DNA from: an uncultured Sphingomonadales bacterium
Lineage (GTDB): Bacteria > Pseudomonadota > Alphaproteobacteria > Sphingomonadales > Sphingomonadaceae
Direction of reading: 5' to 3'
DNA: 64,000 nt
Assembly (NCBI GenBank): GCA_937898525.1
Contig: CALCBC010000066.1
Coordinates: forward strand, 49,677 to 113,676
Each line of letters opens with the position of its first letter. Position 1 is the first letter of the stretch. The notes under the pieces were generated by a model. The model worked only from the letters and a program-made list of their open reading frames with translations. It was not told where the DNA came from and searched no databases. The position numbers were made by a program, and so were the translations under genes. Shown one piece after another: positions 25,955 to 33,862 of this stretch.

Positions 25955-27856
25955 ATGTGCGGGATCGCGGGCATCTTCCATTGCGGCACGGCCAAGCCGG
26001 TCGATCCCGCCCGGGTCGAGCGGATGTGCGACGCGCTTGCGCACCGCGGGCCCGACGGCTCGGGAGTCTGGACCGCGCCGGGCGTGGGCCTCGGCCACCG
26101 GCGCCTGTCGATCATCGATCTCGAGGGCTCGCCGCAGCCGATGGTCTCCGCCGACGGGCGCGCGGTCATCGTCTTCAATGGCGAGATCTACAACTTCCGC
26201 GAGCTGCGCCGCGAACTCGAGGGTCTCGGCACGCGGTTCCGCACGCAGGGCGACACCGAGGCCATCCTCGCCGCCTGGCAGCAGTGGGGCCCGGAATGCC
26301 TGTCGCGCCTGCACGGCATGTTCGCCTTCGCGATCTACGACACCGTCGAGCGCACGCTGTTTCTCGCGCGCGACCGGCTGGGGGTGAAGCCGTTGTTCAT
26401 GGCGCTGCTGTCGGACGGCAGCCTCGCTTTCGCCTCCGAGCTCAAGGGGCTGCTCGCACACCCCCTTCTGCGGCGCGAGGTCGATCCGCTGGCGGTCGAG
26501 GATTACCTGACCTGGGGCTACGTACCCGACCATCGCTCGATCCTCGCGGGTGTCGAAAAGCTGCCCGCGGGTCACTACCGGCTGCTCAGGCACGATGCTC
26601 CGCCGGCGGCGCCCGTGCAGTGGTGGGACGCATCGTTCGCCGAGCGCCGCAGGGGCTCGGAGCGCGATCTCGAGGCCGAGCTGTTGCACCACCTGCGCGA
26701 GGCCGTGACGAGCCGGATGGTCGCCGACGTGCCGCTCGGCGCGTTCCTGTCAGGCGGGGTCGATTCGTCGAGCGTCGTCGCGCTGATGGCCGAGGCGAGC
26801 CGCTCGCCGGTCAAGACCTGCTCGATCGGCTTCGACGTCGCCGCCGCTGACGAGACGAGCTACGCGGCCAGGGTTGCCGAGCTGTTCGGCACAGATCACC
26901 ACGCCCGGCGGGTGGGCGCGGACCAGTTCGGGATGATCGATGCCCTCGCGGCGATGTTCGACGAGCCGTTCGCCGACGCTTCCGCGTTGCCGACCTGGAC
27001 CGTGTGCAAGCTCGCGCGCGAGACGGTCACCGTTGCCCTGTCAGGCGACGGCGCTGACGAGGCCTTCGCCGGGTATCGCCGGCAGGTGTTCCACGCGCAC
27101 GAGGAGCGGGTCCGCCAGTGGCTGCCCGCTGGGTTCCGCGGCCGCGTGCTCGAGCCGCTCGGGCGCGCCTGGCCGAAGGCCGACTGGGCCCCGCGTCCGC
27201 TAAGAGCGAAGACCACGTTGCTGTCGCTCGCGGGGAGCGGAGCGGAAGGATACGCTCGGGCGCTGTCGGTCACGCCGCCCGAACTGCGCGAAACGCTCTA
27301 TTCCAGGGATTTCGCCCGCGGGCTGCACGGATACCGGGCCGAGGCGGCGCTCGTCGCGACGATGGAGCGAGCGCCGGCGCGGTCGGGCCTCGACCGGGCG
27401 CAATACGCCGACCTGCGCTTCTGGCTGCCGGGCGACATCCTGACCAAGGTGGACCGCACGAGCATGGCGGTGAGCCTCGAGGCGCGGGAGCCGTTGCTCG
27501 ATCACCGCCTGATCGAATTCGCGGCCTCGCTACCCGAACGCATGCGCGTGCGCGGACGCACGGGCAAGTACCTGCTCAAGAAAGCGATGCGCCGCTACCT
27601 TCCCTCCGATGTCCTCTACCGCCCGAAGCAGGGGTTCGTGACGCCGATCGCAGAGTGGTTTCGTGGTCCCCTGGCCCGCGAGGCCCAGGGCATCGCGACG
27701 AGCGCCGCGCTGGCGCGGACGGGTTGGTTCGACACGGCGCGCCTCGCGGGACTGGCCGAAGCACATCGCGCCGGCAGGGCCGATCACTCGCGATTGCTGT
27801 GGCAACTGCTGATGCTCGACCGCTCGCTCGTCAGGCTCGGTCTCGCCACTCAATAG
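25955..27856 (+). CDS. Exosortase A-associated amidotransferase (AsnB-like)
   Basis: 633 residues. Class II glutamine amidotransferase with Cys2 nucleophile after Met removal (MCGIAGIFHCGTA), glutaminase motifs LGHRRLSIIDLEG and VFNGEIYNFRELR, then an ATP-pyrophosphatase synthetase domain with the PP-loop FLSGGVDSSSVVALM and SGDGADEAFAGY. Family TIGR03108, common at the end of XrtA loci. Likely transfers ammonia from glutamine to a carboxylate in the polysaccharide or a precursor; true asparagine synthesis is the alternative. Last gene of the locus arm. Confidence 0.92.
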   Translation: MCGIAGIFHCGTAKPVDPARVERMCDALAHRGPDGSGVWTAPGVGLGHRRLSIIDLEGSPQPMVSADGRAVIVFNGEIYNFRELRRELEGLGTRFRTQGDTEAILAAWQQWGPECLSRLHGMFAFAIYDTVERTLFLARDRLGVKPLFMALLSDGSLAFASELKGLLAHPLLRREVDPLAVEDYLTWGYVPDHRSILAGVEKLPAGHYRLLRHDAPPAAPVQWWDASFAERRRGSERDLEAELLHHLREAVTSRMVADVPLGAFLSGGVDSSSVVALMAEASRSPVKTCSIGFDVAAADETSYAARVAELFGTDHHARRVGADQFGMIDALAAMFDEPFADASALPTWTVCKLARETVTVALSGDGADEAFAGYRRQVFHAHEERVRQWLPAGFRGRVLEPLGRAWPKADWAPRPLRAKTTLLSLAGSGAEGYARALSVTPPELRETLYSRDFARGLHGYRAEAALVATMERAPARSGLDRAQYADLRFWLPGDILTKVDRTSMAVSLEAREPLLDHRLIEFAASLPERMRVRGRTGKYLLKKAMRRYLPSDVLYRPKQGFVTPIAEWFRGPLAREAQGIATSAALARTGWFDTARLAGLAEAHRAGRADHSRLLWQLLMLDRSLVRLGLATQ

Positions 27857-27930
27857 GCACAATCACCTACCGAATTGCGCTGTGTCATTTTGGGAACGTC
27901 CCGATCGGACGCGTGCAAGGTGGTAAATAC

Positions 27931-27960
27931 TTGGTTGCCAACCCCCTAAGTCGTGATAGC
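27931..27960 (+). promoter_or_regulatory. Candidate sigma70-type promoter for the DSF synthase
   Basis: ttggtt (27931-27936) and gatagc (27955-27960) are 18 nt apart in an AT-richer 160-nt gap after the amidotransferase. Transcription would begin near 27967, about 50 nt upstream of the start codon. Weak match; inference. Confidence 0.35.
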
Positions 27961-27965
27961 ATCAC

Positions 27966-27998
27966 GATGCGTTCAAAGAAAAACTCCTTGGACGCATC
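27966..27998 (+). promoter_or_regulatory. Hairpin in the 5' leader of the DSF synthase gene
   Basis: gatgcgttc (27966-27974) pairs with ggacgcatc (27990-27998) over 9 positions with one G-T pair, around an A-rich 15-nt loop containing aaagaaaaactcc. The structure ends 20 nt before the ATG, close to the ribosome-binding site (aggtg, 28011-28015), so it could affect translation. Confidence 0.4.
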
Positions 27999-28018
27999 GG
28001 GTTGCGAACGAGGTGACT

Positions 28019-28996
28019 ATGGACCGGCTTTCCGGTCATTTGGACCGTACTGAAGAAAACCTGTCGCATGGCGATGAGGGCGTTTTCGAGTTCGGGGGCG
28101 GTGACGAGCACCTCGTCGAAGAGAACCGCCTTCACTCGGCCATTGATCGGCAGCTGTTCGAGCTGACCGAGCTCGATGTCCTCTACCGTGCCAGCGATGC
28201 CACGCTGTGGACTTTCATGCGGCCCGAGGGTCGGCCGAGCTTCACGCCCTCGATGCTTCACGATTTCGAGGCGTGGCAGCGGCTCATCGTCGAGAACTTT
28301 GGCCCGGGCCAGGTCCCGCTGCGCTACCTGATCCTCGGCAGCCGGTCTCCCGGCGTGTTCTGCTTCGGCGGTGACCTTTCGCTGTTCGAGCGATTGATCC
28401 GGACCGGCGACCGCGACGGGCTGGCCCGTTACGGCTATCGCTGCGTCGAGATTCTCCATCGCAACATGCATTCGCTCGACCTGCCGATGCTGACGATCGG
28501 CCTGGTCCAGGGCGCGGCACTCGGCGGAGGCTTCGAGGCGCTGCTGTCGTTCGACTACATTGTCGCCGAGCGCGATGCGACCTTCGGCCTGCCCGAGATC
28601 CTGTTCGGCCTCTTCCCCGGCATGGGCGCGCATGCGATTCTCTCGCGCAAGCTGGGCACCGCCATGGCCGATCGGTTGATCGTGTCGAACCACACCTACA
28701 CCGCCGAAGAGATGTACGAGCTCGGCCTCGTTCACCACCTCGCGGAGCCCGGCGCGGGCCTGGCCGCTTGCGAGGAGTTCATCCGCAAGTGCGAGCGGCG
28801 CCATCCGGGTCTCGTCAATTCGCGCAAGGCAATGAAGCTGACCAACCCCATCGGGCTCGGCGAATTGAAGCGTATCGTCGACCTCTGGGCCGACGCCGCG
28901 CTGCAGCTCTCCGACGGCGACCTCAAGGTCATGAACCGCCTGACCCGCGCTCAGGAACGCGTGGGCGATCGCGCCGTCGCCGATCGTGCCGCCTGA
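28019..28996 (+). CDS. rpfF: DSF-type signal synthase (RpfF-like crotonase)
   Basis: 325 residues from ATG 28019. Crotonase-fold enzyme; RpfF makes cis-2-unsaturated fatty-acid signals (diffusible signal factor) from acyl-ACP by combined dehydratase and thioesterase activity. Both catalytic glutamates of RpfF are present with the right 20-residue spacing: Glu173 in QGAALGGGFEALLSF and Glu193 in FGLPEILFGLFPGMGA. The oxyanion region CFGGDLSLF and the C-terminal VDLWADAALQLSD / MNRLTRAQERV also match RpfF rather than generic enoyl-CoA hydratases. An N-terminal ~40-residue polar extension is unusual. No rpfC/rpfG sensor genes adjoin; it lies 160 nt after the XrtA locus, separated by its own leader. 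Confidence 0.85.
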   Translation: MDRLSGHLDRTEENLSHGDEGVFEFGGGDEHLVEENRLHSAIDRQLFELTELDVLYRASDATLWTFMRPEGRPSFTPSMLHDFEAWQRLIVENFGPGQVPLRYLILGSRSPGVFCFGGDLSLFERLIRTGDRDGLARYGYRCVEILHRNMHSLDLPMLTIGLVQGAALGGGFEALLSFDYIVAERDATFGLPEILFGLFPGMGAHAILSRKLGTAMADRLIVSNHTYTAEEMYELGLVHHLAEPGAGLAACEEFIRKCERRHPGLVNSRKAMKLTNPIGLGELKRIVDLWADAALQLSDGDLKVMNRLTRAQERVGDRAVADRAA

Positions 28997-29016
28997 CCAG
29001 GTACCCCGGGCCTGGG

Positions 29017-30126
29017 TCAGCTCGGCTCGCCGTGCCCCAGCGCCATGTACTCGGCGCTCTGCATTTCCCTCAGGCGGCTGACGGTTCGCGCGAATTCGAA
29101 CTGCCCGTCTCCGGCCGGGTAGAGCCGTTCGGGCTCGGCCGCGGCTGAGGCGAGGAGCTTGACCTTGTTCTCGTAAAGCGCGTCGATCAGCGTGACGAAG
29201 CGCGCGGCCTCGTTGCGCATCTCGGGGCCCATGACCGGAATGCCGACCACGATAACCGTGTGGTACGTGTGCGCTATCGCCAGGTAGTCGGCGGCCCCGC
29301 GCGGCTCGCCGCAGAGCCGCTTGAAGCTGAACACCGCGACGCCCTTGAAGCTCTTCGGAACGTGCAGCGTCCGTCCGCCGCCGACGTCGAGCTCGGCCGA
29401 GGGCACGTGCGCCGCGTCCTCGGGCGGATAGTCGGTCAGGCGGAAGAACGCCTCGCGCAGCTGTGCGGTCGCGGCATCGCCGAGTGGAGTATGCCAGGTC
29501 GCCATGTCGCCGAGACGGTCGAGCCGGTAGTCGACCGGGCCGTTGAGCTCGAGCACGTCGAGCCTGGCTTCGATCAGCTCAATGAACGGCAGGAAATGTT
29601 CCCGGTTGAGGCCGTCCTTGTAGAGGTCGCGCGGCGGGCGGTTCGAGGTAGTCACCACGGTCACGCCCTCGTCGACGATCAGCGCCCGGAACAGCCGGCT
29701 CATGATCATCGCGTCGGCCGAATTGTTGACCACCATCTCGTCGAACGCGAGGCATCGCAGGTTCTCGGCCAGTGCGGCGGCGACTGGTGGCACGGGGTCG
29801 CCTTCCTCCGACTTGCGCGCCTCGCGCAGTCGCTGGTGCACCTCGAGCATGAAGGCGTGAAAGTGGACGCGGCGCTTGTCCGGGATGGCCAGCGTCTCGT
29901 GGAACAGGTCCATCAGCATCGACTTGCCGCGCCCAACGCCGCCCCAGAGGTAGACTCCGCGCACCGGCGCAGGCCTGCGGAAAACCCGCAGCAGACCGCG
30001 CGGCGTTTCAGTTTCGAGCGAGCGCTGAAGCGCGTCGAGCCGGGCTGCCGCCAGCTGTTGCTCGGGGTCGGGACGCAACTCGCCGGCCGCAACCAGCGCG
30101 TCGTAGCGGGCAAGCATTCCGCCCAT
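29017..30126 (-). CDS. zapE: Cell division protein ZapE / AFG1-like ATPase
   Basis: 369 residues. AAA-type P-loop ATPase: Walker A YLWGGVGRGKSMLMDLF (~residues 60-76), Walker B region LRCLAFDEMVVNN, and the typical RVHFHAFMLEVHQRL and TSNRPPRDLYKDGLNRE segments. In E. coli ZapE influences Z-ring stability; mitochondrial AFG1 relatives act in respiratory-complex turnover, which fits its cotranscription here with sdhB. Its ATG overlaps the upstream GFA stop by 1 nt (TGATG). Confidence 0.92.
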   Translation of the reverse strand: MGGMLARYDALVAAGELRPDPEQQLAAARLDALQRSLETETPRGLLRVFRRPAPVRGVYLWGGVGRGKSMLMDLFHETLAIPDKRRVHFHAFMLEVHQRLREARKSEEGDPVPPVAAALAENLRCLAFDEMVVNNSADAMIMSRLFRALIVDEGVTVVTTSNRPPRDLYKDGLNREHFLPFIELIEARLDVLELNGPVDYRLDRLGDMATWHTPLGDAATAQLREAFFRLTDYPPEDAAHVPSAELDVGGGRTLHVPKSFKGVAVFSFKRLCGEPRGAADYLAIAHTYHTVIVVGIPVMGPEMRNEAARFVTLIDALYENKVKLLASAAAEPERLYPAGDGQFEFARTVSRLREMQSAEYMALGHGEPS

Positions 30127-30557
30127 CAGTCGCGCGGTTGCATGGCCTCGTACTTGGGCAGCTCCGGGTCGAAACGGTCCCAGGGAACCGCGTCCTTCAT
30201 GTAGATCACGCTCTCCGGCGAAACCGCGCCCGGATCATCGAGCGATCCGGCCTGGACCATGATGAACTCCCCGGGCAGGTCGCCCGAGGTGTACAGGCGC
30301 CCGCCGCAAGTCCCGCAGAAATGGCGCGTCACACTGCCGCCGGTATCGCCGACATTGGTGTAGGTCGCCGGGGTTCCGCTGAGTTCGAGCTGGCTGCGGT
30401 GGATGCCGACGATCGTCGTGTGGCCGGTGCCGGTCGCCTTCTGGCAATCCTTGCACGCGCACTGCGACACGAACAGCGTGGGCCCCGACAGGCGGTAGCG
30501 AATGGCGCCGCACAGGCAGCCGCCTTCGAGGGTTTCTCCCTCGCCGATACCGGGCAT
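30126..30557 (-). CDS. GFA-family zinc protein (CENP-V/GFA domain)
   Basis: 143 residues. Glutathione-dependent formaldehyde-activating enzyme domain with zinc ligands GGCLCGAIRY, SQCACKDCQKATG and HFCGTCGGRLYT. Most family members, including this small single-domain type, have unknown substrates. It is translationally linked (1-nt overlaps) between sdhB and zapE. The zinc alcohol dehydrogenase at 32085 is of a formaldehyde-dehydrogenase-like type, but it is on the other strand, so a joint role is only speculation. Confidence 0.87.
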   Translation of the reverse strand: MPGIGEGETLEGGCLCGAIRYRLSGPTLFVSQCACKDCQKATGTGHTTIVGIHRSQLELSGTPATYTNVGDTGGSVTRHFCGTCGGRLYTSGDLPGEFIMVQAGSLDDPGAVSPESVIYMKDAVPWDRFDPELPKYEAMQPRD

Positions 30558-31336
30558 CAGACCTGGCGCTCCACCTGGAGCTTCTTGATTTCGGCAATCG
30601 CCTTTGCCGGGTTCAGCCCCTTGGGGCAGACGTTGGCGCAGTTCATGATGGTGTGGCAGCGGTACAGCCGGAACGGGTCCTCCAGCTGGTCGAGCCGTTC
30701 CCCGGTCATTTCGTCACGACTGTCCGCCAGCCAGCGGTAGGCCTGAAGCAGGATCGCGGGGCCGAGGAACTTGTCCGAATTCCACCAATAGCTCGGGCAC
30801 GCCGTCGAGCAGCAGGCACACAGGATGCACTCGTAGAGTCCGTCGAGCTTTTCGCGCTGCTCGGGGCTCTGCAGGCGTTCCTTGCTGGGCGTTGTGGTCA
30901 CGGTCTGCAGCCATGGTCGGATCGAGGCGTACTGCGCGTAGAAGTGGGAGAAGTCCGGGACGAGGTCCTTGATCACCTCCATGTGGGGGAGGGGGGTGAT
31001 GCGAATCTCGCCGGACAGATCCTCGATCGCCGTGGTGCAGGCGAGGCCGTTGCGGCCGTTGATGTTCATCGAACAGGAACCGCAGATGCCCTCGCGGCAC
31101 GAACGGCGGAAGGTCAGTGTCGGATCGATCTCGTTCTTGATCTTGATCAGCGCGTCGAGGACCATCGGCCCGCAATCGTCGAGATCGATCTCGAACAGGT
31201 CGTAGCGCGGGTTCTCCCCGCTCTCGGGGTCCCAGCGGTAGATCCTGAAGGTTTGGACGCGCTTGGCCCCTTGTGCCTTGTGCTCGCGGCCCTTTGGGTT
31301 GATCCGGCTGTTCTTGGGCAGGGTAAAGGTGGCCAT
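30557..31336 (-). CDS. sdhB: Succinate dehydrogenase iron-sulfur subunit
   Basis: 259 residues from ATG 31336; the conserved start MATFTLPKNSRINPKG rules out the longer frame. Complex II electron-transfer subunit with all clusters: [2Fe-2S] CREGICGSCSMNINGRNGLAC region, [4Fe-4S] CILCACCSTACPSYWW, and [3Fe-4S] plus quinone site CHTIMNCANVCPKGLNP. It is the first gene of a three-gene minus-strand unit (sdhB, GFA, zapE). sdhC, sdhD and sdhA are not upstream: the next gene is divergent, so sdhB is detached from the rest of complex II. Confidence 0.95.
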   Translation of the reverse strand: MATFTLPKNSRINPKGREHKAQGAKRVQTFRIYRWDPESGENPRYDLFEIDLDDCGPMVLDALIKIKNEIDPTLTFRRSCREGICGSCSMNINGRNGLACTTAIEDLSGEIRITPLPHMEVIKDLVPDFSHFYAQYASIRPWLQTVTTTPSKERLQSPEQREKLDGLYECILCACCSTACPSYWWNSDKFLGPAILLQAYRWLADSRDEMTGERLDQLEDPFRLYRCHTIMNCANVCPKGLNPAKAIAEIKKLQVERQV

Positions 31337-31500
31337 CTGCTGTCCTCGGTTGTGCGGCCTATCTAGCGATCCACGGCCGCGGGGCAAGCGAGCGTTGCCA
31401 CGGCGGACCGGTTATCGCGACAGGCCGGTCGGGTCGTCGCCGGGAACGGGCCTGTGGCCGGGGGGGTCGCCTAACGACATCCGTGCCCGAGGAACCCCCG

Positions 31501-32088
31501 ATGAAACAGGAACAGCTCAGCGAAACGGTCGAGCGCGACGACGCGCCGATCACCGCCGCCAGGGACATCCATCCCGACCGCACTCTGGTGGCGGAGAGCG
31601 TCACGATCAGCCGTTCGGCGCAGGACCTCTACGATTTCTGGCGCAATCCGGCGAACCTGGTCCAGGTGCTGGAGAACCTGGTTTCGATCGAGGTGCGCGA
31701 CAGGCATCGTTCGCTCTGGACCGTGAAGGCGCCGGGCGGAAACGAAGTGAGCTGGGAATCGGTCGTCACAAAGGAAGAGCCCGGGCGCGAGATCTACTGG
31801 CAGTCGGCTGAGGGTGCTGACGTCGCGAACAGCGGGCGGATCACATTCGCCGACGCGGGAGATCGCGGGACCGTCGTGCGGGCCGTCATCGCCTATAGTC
31901 CGCCGGGCGGGGCTATCGGTCGGACCATCGCCAGGCTGTTCCAGCGCGAGCCCCGCCTGCAGACGAGGCGAGACCTGCACCGCTTCAAGCAGCTGATGGA
32001 AGCCGGCGAGATCGCCACAAGTGCGCGCAACCGCCGCCAGCGCGACGAGCGCAACGAGGACCAGGCCCTGGCGGAGAAGCGGACATGA
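31501..32088 (+). CDS. SRPBCC-family (polyketide cyclase-like) protein
   Basis: 195 residues from ATG 31501, chosen over GTG 31483 because gagga lies 7 nt upstream of it. START/Bet v1-like fold: VAESVTISRSAQDLYDFWRN, LENLVSIEVRDRHRSLWTV, and RTIARLFQREPRLQTRRDLH near the end. Such cyclase/dehydrase proteins bind small hydrophobic ligands and are common next to zinc-dependent alcohol dehydrogenases in stress-related clusters; the next gene is one and overlaps by 4 nt. Function unproven. Confidence 0.82.
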   Translation: MKQEQLSETVERDDAPITAARDIHPDRTLVAESVTISRSAQDLYDFWRNPANLVQVLENLVSIEVRDRHRSLWTVKAPGGNEVSWESVVTKEEPGREIYWQSAEGADVANSGRITFADAGDRGTVVRAVIAYSPPGGAIGRTIARLFQREPRLQTRRDLHRFKQLMEAGEIATSARNRRQRDERNEDQALAEKRT

Positions 32089-33278
32089 AAGCGATCACCT
32101 GGCATGGCAAGCACGACGTCCGCTGCGAGACGGTCGACGACCCCGAGATCCTCAATCCGAGAGACGCGGTCATCCGCGTCACTTCGACGGCCATCTGCGG
32201 CTCCGACCTGCACCTGTACGACGGCTACATCCCCTCGCTGAAGCCCGGCGACGTGCTCGGCCACGAGTTCATGGGAGAGGTCGTCGAGGCGGGCTCAGCG
32301 AGCACGCTGCGGCCCGGGCAGCGGGTGGTGGTCCCATTCACGATCTCGTGCGGACGGTGCTATCACTGCAGCAAGCAGCAGTACTCGGGATGCGAGAACG
32401 GCAATCCTGCCGACAAGCAGGACATGGGCCGCGAGCTCTACGGTCAGCCGATGGCCGGGCTGTTCGGATACAGCCACCTGACCGGCGGCTATTCGGGCGG
32501 GCAGGCCGAATATGTGCGGGTCCCGTTCTCGGACTTCGGTCCGCTGGTCATCCCCGACGACAGCATCGACGACGACAAGGTGCTGTTCCTGACAGACATC
32601 CTGCCGACCGGATGGATGGCGGCGGAGAACGCCGGAATCGAGCCGGGAGACACGGTGGCGGTGTGGGGCTGCGGTCCGGTTGGCCTGTTCGCGGTCCAGT
32701 CGGCGTTCCTCATGGGGGCGGAGCGGGTCATCGCGATCGACCACTTCCATCATCGGCTCGAGCTGGCCCGTCGGTTCGGCGCCGAGACGATCGATTTCGA
32801 GCAGAGCAAGGTCTACGAGGCGCTGCAGGACATGACCGGCGGGATCGGCCCCGACGCGTCGATCGACTGCGTCGGTCTGGAAGCGCACGGTGCCTTCGCC
32901 GACAACATCTGGGACCAGATCAAGGTGTCGACGCTCCTGGGCACCGATCGCGGCCATGTGATCCGGCAGGTGATCCTTGCCACACGCAAGGGCGGCCGGA
33001 TTTCGATGCCCGGGGTCTACGGCGGCGTGCTCGACAAGTTTCCGCTCGGCGCGCTGATGCAGAAGGGCCTGACGCTCAGGACCGGCCAGACCCACGTGCA
33101 ACGCTACCTGCGTCCGCTCTACACGGCGATCGCCGAGGGCAAGATCGATTCGACGTTCCTCATCAGCCATCGTCTGCCGCTCGACCAGGGGCCCGAGGGG
33201 TACCGGAAGTTCCACGACGAACAGGACACCTGCACCAAGATCGTCTTGAAGCCTGGCCTCGAAGCATTGTCGGCCTGA
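32085..33278 (+). CDS. Zinc-dependent alcohol dehydrogenase (FDH-like)
   Basis: 397 residues. Medium-chain dehydrogenase: catalytic zinc ligands in STAICGSDLHLYDG and VLGHEFMGEVVE, structural zinc cysteines in CGRCYHCSKQQYSGC, and NAD-binding GxGxxG-like VAVWGCGPVGLFAVQ. The long insert and overall length resemble glutathione-independent formaldehyde dehydrogenase and related threonine-dehydrogenase-like enzymes. Coupled by a 4-nt overlap to the SRPBCC gene. Substrate unknown. Confidence 0.87.
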   Translation: MKAITWHGKHDVRCETVDDPEILNPRDAVIRVTSTAICGSDLHLYDGYIPSLKPGDVLGHEFMGEVVEAGSASTLRPGQRVVVPFTISCGRCYHCSKQQYSGCENGNPADKQDMGRELYGQPMAGLFGYSHLTGGYSGGQAEYVRVPFSDFGPLVIPDDSIDDDKVLFLTDILPTGWMAAENAGIEPGDTVAVWGCGPVGLFAVQSAFLMGAERVIAIDHFHHRLELARRFGAETIDFEQSKVYEALQDMTGGIGPDASIDCVGLEAHGAFADNIWDQIKVSTLLGTDRGHVIRQVILATRKGGRISMPGVYGGVLDKFPLGALMQKGLTLRTGQTHVQRYLRPLYTAIAEGKIDSTFLISHRLPLDQGPEGYRKFHDEQDTCTKIVLKPGLEALSA

Positions 33279-33308
33279 ACGGCAGCGCGAAAAAGTTTTC
33301 CCGCCGTC

Positions 33309-33337
33309 TGTCGAATATGCCAGTCGCCATTCGTCGA
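33309..33337 (+). promoter_or_regulatory. Candidate ECF42-type promoter for the YCII/sigma pair
   Basis: tgtcga at 33309-33314 and cgtcga at 33332-33337 are 17 nt apart. The published ECF42 consensus, as I recall it, is TGTCGA at -35 and CGA/TC at -10, and it lies upstream of the DGPF/YCII gene. Here it precedes the YCII gene that adjoins an ECF42-like sigma gene. Leader would be about 40 nt. Confidence 0.55.
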
Positions 33338-33384
33338 TGGGGTACGGGCCGGACGGCGGCCCGACCATCGAAGGAGAGTTGACG

Positions 33385-33807
33385 ATGCGAGTGCTGGTGT
33401 TCGTGAAGGCGACCGAGGACAGCGAGCAGGGCCGGATGGCTCCGCCCGAGCTGCTCGAGGCGATGGGCCGGTTCAACGAGGAGCTGGTCAACGCCGGGAT
33501 CATGCTCGGTGGCGACGGGCTCAAGCCGAGCTCATACGGCAAGCGGGTCGCGTTTGACGGGCCCATCCGCACGGTGATCGACGGCCCGTTCGCGGAAACC
33601 CGCGAGCTGGTCGCCGGCTACTGGATCTGGGAAGTCAAGGACATGGACGAGGCGGTCGCCTGGGTGAAGCGCTGCCCGAACCCGATGTTCGGGCCGAGCG
33701 AGATCGAGATCCGTCCGGTCTATGAGATGTCCGACTTCGACGAGATCATGACCCCCGAGGCCGAGGCTGTCCACGAGCGCGTGCGGCAGAAGCTCGAAGA
33801 CCGCTAG
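33385..33807 (+). CDS. YCII/DGPF-domain protein
   Basis: 140 residues from ATG 33385 with aaggag 8 nt upstream. DGPF (YCII-related) fold: MRVLVFVKATEDSEQG, the hallmark TVIDGPFAETRELVAGYWIW with the DGPF motif, and VEMALEDS-type C-terminal helices replaced here by DMDEAVAWVKRCP. These ferredoxin-like proteins are the standard genetic partner of ECF42 sigma factors, whose gene follows after 55 nt. Molecular function unknown. Confidence 0.9.
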   Translation: MRVLVFVKATEDSEQGRMAPPELLEAMGRFNEELVNAGIMLGGDGLKPSSYGKRVAFDGPIRTVIDGPFAETRELVAGYWIWEVKDMDEAVAWVKRCPNPMFGPSEIEIRPVYEMSDFDEIMTPEAEAVHERVRQKLEDR

Positions 33808-33862
33808 AACCCGTTCCGCCGCCGCGCTTGCCTCGGCCCCGGGCATCGGGGACAAGGCCGGC

